Below are positions 55,401 through 61,337 of a DNA stretch of 64,000 bases, in pieces (position 1 is the first letter of the stretch; every line of letters starts with the position of its first letter). The position numbers and the translations under genes are program-made. This stretch comes from a virus. The stretch spans positions 1 through 64,000 of IMG/VR virus record IMGVR_UViG_3300010885_038790; one strand, given 5' to 3'. The notes under the pieces were generated by a model that saw only the letters and a program-made list of their open reading frames with translations, was not told the origin of the DNA and did no database searches.

Positions 55401-56435
55401 TTCTCTAATGCTACCAGTGTAAAATTATCTACCACACCAGGCGGGGCTGCACTTGCACTAACAAAGGGGTTAACACAAACTGGCCATAGTTTTGCCGGTG
55501 TTAGTGGTAACGTTTCAATAGGTTCAGCTAATACCACGATCAACGGCACCACATTTAATGTACAGGCAAACGTTAATATAACGGGCGCAAACGTTATAAT
55601 TAATAACTCGTCTGGTAACGTAATAATCACCTCAGCAAACACAAAGTTTGACGGTGGAGATTTATATTCAACTTCTAATGTTAACTTTGCCGGTGCCAAA
55701 GTTACATCTTCAGCTAATATTGATATAACTGCTACACTCGTCATATTTAACAACGCTTCAGGTAACGTTGCCATAACTGCATCTAATACGACGATTACTG
55801 GTGGCGCTATCAACCTAGGATCGAACGTTTCATCCAATGCTGCAGCCATCACGACAACAGGTAACGTGACTGCAAATGCGTTTGCTGCAACTGTTGTTAG
55901 AGGTGGCGGTATAGCTACTTACGGTGTTTTAGCAGTTGGTTTTGCAAATTCTACCGTATCCTCTAACGTAACTATCAATGGCAACACAACTACCATCAGA
56001 AGTACGGATGTATTAATTGATTCAACTAACGTACTAACTGTTAACAATGGTATTACTGCTAACGGTAATATTACACTTGCCAATACCGTTTCGTTTGGTA
56101 CGATATCGATAATTACAGCAAAGACGGCCGCGGCGCAAACCTTTGCAACGGCTGCCGTACAGAATGAGATAGACGCCTTTACTATTGCAAACTTCTCAGC
56201 TGCTAAATATTCAATTAGCGCAGTACATGACGGTAATTCGAATAACAAGATTATGACTGAAATTTCGGTTGTATATGGGCATACAAATGCACACATGACT
56301 GAATACGGTACAATCTTCTCGAATACACAATACTCTACGTTCTATGTTGAATCAAACACAACACACGTTAAACTACTCGCTAACTCTACATTAACACCTG
56401 TGACATATAAAATGGTTAGAACCGCTCTGACCTAA
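52461..56435 (+). CDS. Long repetitive tail-fibre-like protein
   Basis: A 1324-residue Asn/Thr/Ser/Val-rich beta protein. The N-terminus (SNVTIATDTFAGWVGKSNILLDALTNLTVT) begins like fibre proteins of T4-like phages. Two kinds of repeat follow: short strand repeats of the type NVSITSANLxYNNASGNxxI, and four copies of an about 120-residue cassette (IIIAGSGQASQTFDANAAVETVNN to AGVSGNVxIGSSNTTIRG). The C-terminal 100 residues are non-repetitive (VQNEIDAFTIANFSAAKYSISAVHDGN) and probably form the distal tip. It likely folds as a trimeric beta-helical fibre. Confidence 0.7.
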   Translation: MAKPVSNVTIATDTFAGWVGKSNILLDALTNLTVTVETSTLGANVYGNGSVFGTLSANVLSATVMRGGGVGNTANVSTLTIGIANSTVSSNVIITGYTANVTANSLNVTSNSNFSGNTLVYSNTTGNVSVTATNTAIGGGSFDVSSNTNIRSRLMYVYANTTISGANTIIIAGSGQASQTFDANAAVETVNNSIAITTAPTYSINEPVVYTVAAGNTALAGLVSGTTYYIQFSNATSVKLSTTPGGTALTLTKGLTQTGHSFAGISGNVAIGASNTTIRGINLNIQSNVSITSANLNYTNATGNVYVNTAIAYITGGNVSITSNTYINTTNTTVNTANFLLSGGQANVTSNVNITSANLIYNNASGNASITSANTTVAGGNFNISSNVSITGANLSYVNASGNVSINTAAVYVRGGTVRVFSNSISSGANTIIIAGSGQASQTFDANAAVETVNNSIAITTAPTYSINDPLVYTVAAGNTALTGLASGTTYYIQFSNATSVKLASIPGGSALTLTKGLTQTGHSFAGVSGNVVIGSSNTTIRGIDLNIQSNVNITSANLIYNNASGNASITSANTTVAGGNVNISSNVSITSANLNYTNATGNVYVNTAIAYITGGNVSISSNVSITGANLSYVSASGNVSINTAAVYVRGGTVRVFSNSVTSGANTIIIAGSGQALATFNSNTDVDNTTGLITIGATAASYTVNDPLVYTVAAGNTALTGLTSGSTFYIQSTTSTAIKLSSIPGGAAISLTKGVTEAGHSFTGVSGNVVIGSSNTTIRGIDLNIQSNVSITGANLNYTNASGNVYINTAIAYITGGNVSISSNVNITSANLIYNNAIGNASITSANTTVAGGNFNISSNISATGVTLIYNNASGNVSITSANTTVAGGVLNVTSNTNLRPAQVIVYANTVMSGANVDIIAGSGQASQSFNSNTAVETVNNSIAITASSTYSINDPVVYTVAAGNTALTGLASGTTYYIQFSNATSVKLSTTPGGAALALTKGLTQTGHSFAGVSGNVSIGSANTTINGTTFNVQANVNITGANVIINNSSGNVIITSANTKFDGGDLYSTSNVNFAGAKVTSSANIDITATLVIFNNASGNVAITASNTTITGGAINLGSNVSSNAAAITTTGNVTANAFAATVVRGGGIATYGVLAVGFANSTVSSNVTINGNTTTIRSTDVLIDSTNVLTVNNGITANGNITLANTVSFGTISIITAKTAAAQTFATAAVQNEIDAFTIANFSAAKYSISAVHDGNSNNKIMTEISVVYGHTNAHMTEYGTIFSNTQYSTFYVESNTTHVKLLANSTLTPVTYKMVRTALT
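52960..55560 (+). repeat. Four copies of an about 360-bp coding repeat
   Basis: Copies begin near 52960, 53735, 54455 and 55195, each containing GCAGGTTC(A/T)GGACAGGC or close variants and the codons for TYSINxPxVYTVAAGNTAL. Copies 1, 2 and 4 are nearly identical at protein level; copy 3 is more divergent. Shorter NxSITSANL repeats fill the spaces. Confidence 0.8.
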
Positions 56436-56466
56436 TAATAAAAACAATTAGCGGAAAGGGAAGCTA

Positions 56467-58536
56467 ATGGCGTCAAATACACAAAATTTTAGAGTTAAGT
56501 ACGGTGCAGATGTAACCCTAGGGCTTTCTGCTAATACTTTATCAATCACATCTACTGCCAACGTTGGTGGTAATATGGGTATTAAAGGTGATCTTCAGGT
56601 TGAAGGTAACATCAATTCTTTTGGTGCAGTTAGTTATAGCGCCGGTACTATTAACCTAAACAACGCCCAAAGCACTCCTACAGCAGTAGCACCTACGCTT
56701 GATGCAGCTGTAGTAGCCAAGAGAGGCACAAGCGCTGACGTACAGGTCAAGTGGAATGAAACGATTGATAGGTGGGAGTTTACCAATGATGGAACGTTGT
56801 ATATTCCTTTACTCTCATATCCTAATCTAACATTTGCATTTGATACCGGTACTGATACTGCAACAGACCCTGGCGCTGGTAAGTTTAGGTTTAACACTGG
56901 AACAACATCAACCGTAACACAGATTGCATTAAACAATGTTGAATATAAAGGCGGTAATGTTCGAAGCTTTATATCAAGCTGGACTAGTAGTAGTGCTATA
57001 AATGGATTTTTAATCTTGCGTAGCTATAGCGACCCAAGTAAAATAATGACGTTTAGCGTTAATGGTAGGGCCAGCCAAACCGGGTTCATGCAATTAAATG
57101 TAATTAATATATCGACAGGTAGCGGATTATTTACTAGTGGTGAATTGGTCAGCATGCATTTTTCAGCATCCGGTGATAAAGGTCAAAAGGGTGAGATAGG
57201 CGATAAAGGTCAAAAAGGAGAAAAGGGTGATAAAGGCGAAAAAGGCGAAAAGGGTGATAAAGGTGAAGTTGGAGATAAAGGTCAAAAGGGCGAGAGAGTA
57301 AATAGCGGGTCATATAATTCATCTACTGATACCGTTACCTATACTAATTCTGACGCATCTACTTTTACTATAACCGGATTCAAAGGTCAGAAGGGCGAGA
57401 TTGGAGATAAAGGCGAAAAAGGTCAGAAGGGTGAGATTGGAGATAAGGGTCAAAAAGGTGAGCGTGTAAATTCCGGAGCATATAATGCTGGTACTGATAC
57501 CGTTACCTATACTAATTCTGACGCATCTACTTTTACTATAACCGGATTCAAAGGCCAAAAAGGCGAAACGGGTGCACGTGTATCGTCTGCAGTCTTTACT
57601 GATGCTACCAACACCACTACCTTTACCGAATCTGACGGATCAACATTTACAGTATCTGGCCTAAAGGGTGATAAGGGCGAAAAAGGTCAAAAGGGTGAAG
57701 TTGGAGATAAAGGTCAAAAAGGTGAAACCGGTGCACGTGTATCATCTGCAGTCGCTAATAACACTACCAACACCACTACCTTTACCGAATCTGACGGATC
57801 AACCTTTACAGTAGGTGGCCTAAAGGGGGATAAGGGTGAAAAGGGTGAAAAAGGTGAAAAGGGAGAAAAAGGCGAAAAAGGTCAAAAAGGCGAAGTTGGT
57901 GATAAAGGCCAAAAAGGCGAAAAAATTACCGCGGTAACCTATTCAGACGCTTTGAATACTCTTACATTTACAAACTCTGATACAACTACTCTTTCTATAG
58001 CTGGTATTAAAGGTCAAAAAGGCGAAGTTGGTGATAAAGGCCAAAAAGGTGAAATAGGCGCCAAAGGCGACAAAGGCGAAAAAGGTCAAAAGGGCGATGC
58101 TGGAGGTTTTACAACAGGGGATAACGCACAGGTTAACTCATTAGGTGTTGGAGTAGCAGCATCAGGTACTGCAGGCACAATTCTTGCTACTGGTGATATT
58201 ACTGCTTTCTACTCTGATAAAAGACTGAAGGACATTGAAGGTAACATACCTAACGCGTTAGAACTTGTAACTAAACTGAATGGGGTATATTATACTAATA
58301 ATGACCTTGCAAAATACTACGGATATGATGATACATCGAGAATGATAGGTGTTATTGCTCAGGAAGTTCAAGCAACAATACCAGAAGCTGTCAAGCCTGC
58401 ACCTTTTGATATGGGAGTAGATAATACAAGTAAGTCAGGTAATAATTACTTAACTGTACAGTATGAAAAAATTGTACCGTTACTTATCGAGGCGATCAAG
58501 GAACTTAACATTAAGGTAGATAAACTTCAACGTTAA
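56467..58536 (+). CDS. Collagen-like tail fibre with C-terminal S74 chaperone
   Basis: A 689-residue fibre. Residues 1-235 are a beta-rich attachment part. Residues about 236-545 alternate Gly-X-Y collagen blocks (GDKGQKGEIGDKGQKGEKGD and alike) with short beta units (RVNSGxYNxxTDTVTYTNSD). In the collagen blocks almost every Y position is Lys and X is Glu, Asp or Gln. The C-terminal 120 residues are an intramolecular chaperone of the S74 peptidase type (SDKRLKDIEGN, GVIAQEVQATIPEAV, LTVQYEKIVPLLIEAIKEL) which trims itself after folding. The next gene encodes a lysyl-hydroxylase-like enzyme. Confidence 0.88.
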   Translation: MASNTQNFRVKYGADVTLGLSANTLSITSTANVGGNMGIKGDLQVEGNINSFGAVSYSAGTINLNNAQSTPTAVAPTLDAAVVAKRGTSADVQVKWNETIDRWEFTNDGTLYIPLLSYPNLTFAFDTGTDTATDPGAGKFRFNTGTTSTVTQIALNNVEYKGGNVRSFISSWTSSSAINGFLILRSYSDPSKIMTFSVNGRASQTGFMQLNVINISTGSGLFTSGELVSMHFSASGDKGQKGEIGDKGQKGEKGDKGEKGEKGDKGEVGDKGQKGERVNSGSYNSSTDTVTYTNSDASTFTITGFKGQKGEIGDKGEKGQKGEIGDKGQKGERVNSGAYNAGTDTVTYTNSDASTFTITGFKGQKGETGARVSSAVFTDATNTTTFTESDGSTFTVSGLKGDKGEKGQKGEVGDKGQKGETGARVSSAVANNTTNTTTFTESDGSTFTVGGLKGDKGEKGEKGEKGEKGEKGQKGEVGDKGQKGEKITAVTYSDALNTLTFTNSDTTTLSIAGIKGQKGEVGDKGQKGEIGAKGDKGEKGQKGDAGGFTTGDNAQVNSLGVGVAASGTAGTILATGDITAFYSDKRLKDIEGNIPNALELVTKLNGVYYTNNDLAKYYGYDDTSRMIGVIAQEVQATIPEAVKPAPFDMGVDNTSKSGNNYLTVQYEKIVPLLIEAIKELNIKVDKLQR
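57175..58103 (+). repeat. Collagen-coding Gly-X-Lys repeat blocks
   Basis: Six blocks of GGN-(GAN/CAR)-AAR codons (near 57175, 57382, 57550, 57661, 57820 and 58006). The units are near identical at DNA level, so copy number can change by slippage or recombination. Confidence 0.85.
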
Positions 58537-58551
58537 ACCACAAACTATATT

Positions 58552-60528
58552 ATGAAAATCTTTGTTATTAATCTTGCACGAAGAACTGATAGACTTAAAC
58601 ACATTAGCGGACAACTCAACGGGTATGATTTTGTACCCGTTGAGGCTATTGATGGCAATACGTTAAGTTTATCAGGTTCCCAACATAAATATTATAAGGA
58701 TTGGGTCGACCCGTTACTTAATCGACGCCTTACAATTGGTGAGATAGCCACTACCCTTTCCCATATCAAGGTATGGAATATGGTTGCTGAGCTAGACGAA
58801 CCAGCACTTATTTTAGAAGATGATTCAATTCTATCTGGAGACTTTAGACCGGCTGATATTTTAGGGTACATGGAACGGTGCGATATGTTGTATCTCAACC
58901 ACCGTGAAATGGTGGAATCTAATGCACGTGAAATCAACGATGAGCTTGTCCGTCCTTACTACCCCTATCTAGGTAATGCATATGTCATTACACCAAAGTT
59001 TGCAAGGGATCTTATAGCACTTGGATTACATCAATGCATTATTCCTGTTGATGAATTTTTTCCTATAATTAATGGTGTAGATTTTAATCACTATTGTCTT
59101 TCAGAAAGTTCTAATATTAAAAAGTGTTTTGTTGATCTGTCAAAAAAGTTCAGTCGCGAAACATACAAGATTTATGCATACAAAACGCCCATATTTGAAC
59201 AACAATCTAGAAGTGTAATGGGTTCTGATATCGAGAATTCTCCTACTATTCCTGATGATTATTACTTTCTGACTGTAGGTACAGACGAATCGCAGATGGA
59301 TGCATTATACGCATCGTGTAAGAGGCATAACGTAAATATTATTAATCTCGGTAAAGGAAAAACTTGGACTGGTGGAAATATGGAAGCCGGGCCAGGTGGT
59401 GGGTATAAGCTTAACCTGGTAAAAACATTCCTTGAATCAAGCAACTTACCTGATAATACTATAATCGGTTTCTTTGATGGGTATGATGTGTTAATTAACG
59501 ACACTGAACAGACGATCATTGATAAGTTTAAAAGCTTTGAGGCATCGATAGTGTTTGCTGCAGAGAAGACGTGTTGGCCTGATTCTAGCATAGCATCACA
59601 ATACCCACCTTGCGATACAGAGTATAGATACCTAAACAGTGGGTGTTACATAGGATATGCGGGTAGCTTAAAACAGATTATATGGTCTGTAGACCCTTAT
59701 GGTGACGTAGTAGGCGATACGTCTGACGATCAACTTTACTTGCATCTAAAATACCTTGAAAATTACGAGGTACCAGGAGTACGAATTAGATTAGATCATA
59801 GGAATGAGTTGTTTCAATGTTTGAGTGGAGCCGAGGATAGTCTAGGGTTTACAAGTAGTGATAATATCTTTAACACTGAAACCAAAACATGTCCGAGTAT
59901 ACTTCACGGTAATGGCGGAAAATTCCAAAAGGAAGTATTTCGCAAGATTTATGTTGATAAATTTCTTCCTGATTTAATGCAATTCAATTCTGCGTCTAAA
60001 TTTAGCATCGTTGCGCCTGAGATACTTCTAACAGATTTCTTCACCAAAAGAGACTGTGAGTATATTATTCAGAAGGCAGAACTTATTAATCAGTGGGAGC
60101 AGCTCCCCGGGGACAAGTTTCCAGGTCAAGAATTAAGAATTAAAAAGCTTGATCAAGGGCTGTATAACCTCATGGAAGAAAAGATTAGAACAGGACTATA
60201 CCCGGCAATCGAGCAGTACTGGAGACCGCTCCAGATGTATGGTATTAGAGACATGTTTATAATTAAGTACCAGCATGGGTCTCAAATAAGCCTTCCGTGT
60301 CATCATGACGCCTCACTTGTTACAATAACGGTCCGATTAAACGATGAATATGAGGGCGCTGAGTTATATTTTTATAGGCAAAATTACAGTAATATTGATG
60401 TAAAAACTGGAGAGGCTATTATATGGCCAGGACAGGTTACCCATGGTCATGAATCGAGACCTCTTATAAGCGGGATTAAGTATAGTCTTGTTATATGGAC
60501 GTCACGCTATAAAGGCGATGTAAACTGA
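58552..60528 (+). CDS. Fused collagen-modifying enzyme: GT25 + PLOD glycosyltransferase + lysyl hydroxylase
   Basis: A 658-residue, three-domain protein. Residues 1-200: GT25-type glycosyltransferase (MKIFVINLARRTDRL, PVEAIDG, LSHIKVWNM, ILEDD at 87-91). Residues about 230-470: LH3/PLOD-like glycosyltransferase (FFDGYDV with Asp309 and Asp312, FAAEKTCWPD, YLNSGCYIGYAGSL, DDQLYLHLKYLE, RLDHRNELFQCLSGAEDS, HGNG with His452). Residues about 490-655: prolyl/lysyl hydroxylase-type 2OG-Fe(II) domain (HHDASLVTITVRLND with His584 and Asp586, YEGAELYFYRQ, PGQVTHGHES with His631). A Lys occupies a place where collagen lysyl hydroxylases have Arg. The order mirrors human LH3 plus a collagen galactosyltransferase. 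It follows the Lys-rich collagen fibre gene by 15 bases. Confidence 0.85.
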   Translation: MKIFVINLARRTDRLKHISGQLNGYDFVPVEAIDGNTLSLSGSQHKYYKDWVDPLLNRRLTIGEIATTLSHIKVWNMVAELDEPALILEDDSILSGDFRPADILGYMERCDMLYLNHREMVESNAREINDELVRPYYPYLGNAYVITPKFARDLIALGLHQCIIPVDEFFPIINGVDFNHYCLSESSNIKKCFVDLSKKFSRETYKIYAYKTPIFEQQSRSVMGSDIENSPTIPDDYYFLTVGTDESQMDALYASCKRHNVNIINLGKGKTWTGGNMEAGPGGGYKLNLVKTFLESSNLPDNTIIGFFDGYDVLINDTEQTIIDKFKSFEASIVFAAEKTCWPDSSIASQYPPCDTEYRYLNSGCYIGYAGSLKQIIWSVDPYGDVVGDTSDDQLYLHLKYLENYEVPGVRIRLDHRNELFQCLSGAEDSLGFTSSDNIFNTETKTCPSILHGNGGKFQKEVFRKIYVDKFLPDLMQFNSASKFSIVAPEILLTDFFTKRDCEYIIQKAELINQWEQLPGDKFPGQELRIKKLDQGLYNLMEEKIRTGLYPAIEQYWRPLQMYGIRDMFIIKYQHGSQISLPCHHDASLVTITVRLNDEYEGAELYFYRQNYSNIDVKTGEAIIWPGQVTHGHESRPLISGIKYSLVIWTSRYKGDVN

Positions 60529-60566
60529 TATTTAAGGATTAATAAATACCTTAAAAGGGCACGACA

Positions 60567-60899
60567 ATGGCTACTAAAGCAAATTTAAGCATCGATCAAG
60601 GGGCGACCTTTAGCACGTCAATTACACTAACAGATTCGTCAGATAACATAGTAGATCTGACTGGATATACTGGTGCCTCTCAAATGCGTAAAAGCGCCAC
60701 CTCATCAGCATATACAGCATTTACTGTTGTGCTTGGTAATACAGCAGGGACCATCAATCTCTCTCTTTCAGCCAATTCAACAGCAAACGTTGCCGCTGGT
60801 CGCTATCTTTATGATGTTGAACTTACAGAAACTGCATCAAACACAATCTCTAGAGTTTTTGAAGGTATAGTAACGGTAAATCCAAACATCACGAGGTAA
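60567..60899 (+). CDS. Conserved virion-associated beta-sandwich protein
   Basis: A 110-residue protein: FSTSITLTDSSDNIVDLTGYTGASQMRKS, NLSLSANSTANVAAGRYLYDVELTE, and FEGIVTVNPNITR. This pattern belongs to a small beta-sandwich family often found next to fibre genes in T4-like phages of aquatic bacteria. The role in the virion is not defined. AAAGGGCAC precedes the ATG, with AATAAATAC 22 bases upstream as a weak late-promoter candidate. Confidence 0.6.
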   Translation: MATKANLSIDQGATFSTSITLTDSSDNIVDLTGYTGASQMRKSATSSAYTAFTVVLGNTAGTINLSLSANSTANVAAGRYLYDVELTETASNTISRVFEGIVTVNPNITR

Positions 60900-60900
60900 T

Positions 60901-61266
60901 ATGTCACTAGTAGCCATACCAACACAGGTATTAAGGGTCAATAGAAAAGACACTTTAATTACATCTGATACACCGATCACCTTAAGAACAACTACATCCA
61001 ACTATCTAGAAACGTTAAAGGATGTAAATGTAACTGGGGCTGCCAACAACAGCCTTTTTGTATACAATACAACGTTATCAAAGTGGGAAGACCATTCAAT
61101 ATCCGGAACTGCTAACGAAGTAGAGGTTAGCTTTAGTTCTCAAGACATTACTATTGGTCTACCTAACGATGTAACTGTAGGTACTCTAACTGCTACGACT
61201 GTAACTACAACGGATTTCAACGTCTCATTGTTGAGCTTCAGCAATATCGACTGCGGAGAGTTCTAG
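60901..61266 (+). CDS. Small fibre-region protein
   Basis: A 121-residue protein (MSLVAIPTQVLRVNRKDTLITSDTPITLRTTTSNYLETL...) starting one base after the previous stop. Contains the WEDHSISGTANEV element seen in fibre-region proteins, then repetitive Thr/Val strands. Ends in FSNIDCGEF. Function is unknown; probably a virion or fibre-tip component. Confidence 0.55.
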   Translation: MSLVAIPTQVLRVNRKDTLITSDTPITLRTTTSNYLETLKDVNVTGAANNSLFVYNTTLSKWEDHSISGTANEVEVSFSSQDITIGLPNDVTVGTLTATTVTTTDFNVSLLSFSNIDCGEF

Positions 61267-61284
61267 TCTCTCAAACCATTACGA

Positions 61285-61292
61285 CATAAATA
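61285..61292 (+). promoter_or_regulatory. Possible late promoter box (CATAAATA)
   Basis: CATAAATA 45 bases before the start of the last gene, with a spacing that allows a normal leader. Confidence 0.4.
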
Positions 61293-61337
61293 GATAGTCT
61301 TATATAAGACTTCTACTATCCTACATAGGGTGTTCTA

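Noticed and set aside
57175-58103. Low-complexity sequencing artefact in the collagen region
   Set aside because: The Gly-X-Y frame is kept in all six blocks, the blocks alternate with distinct beta units, and the S74 domain follows in frame.
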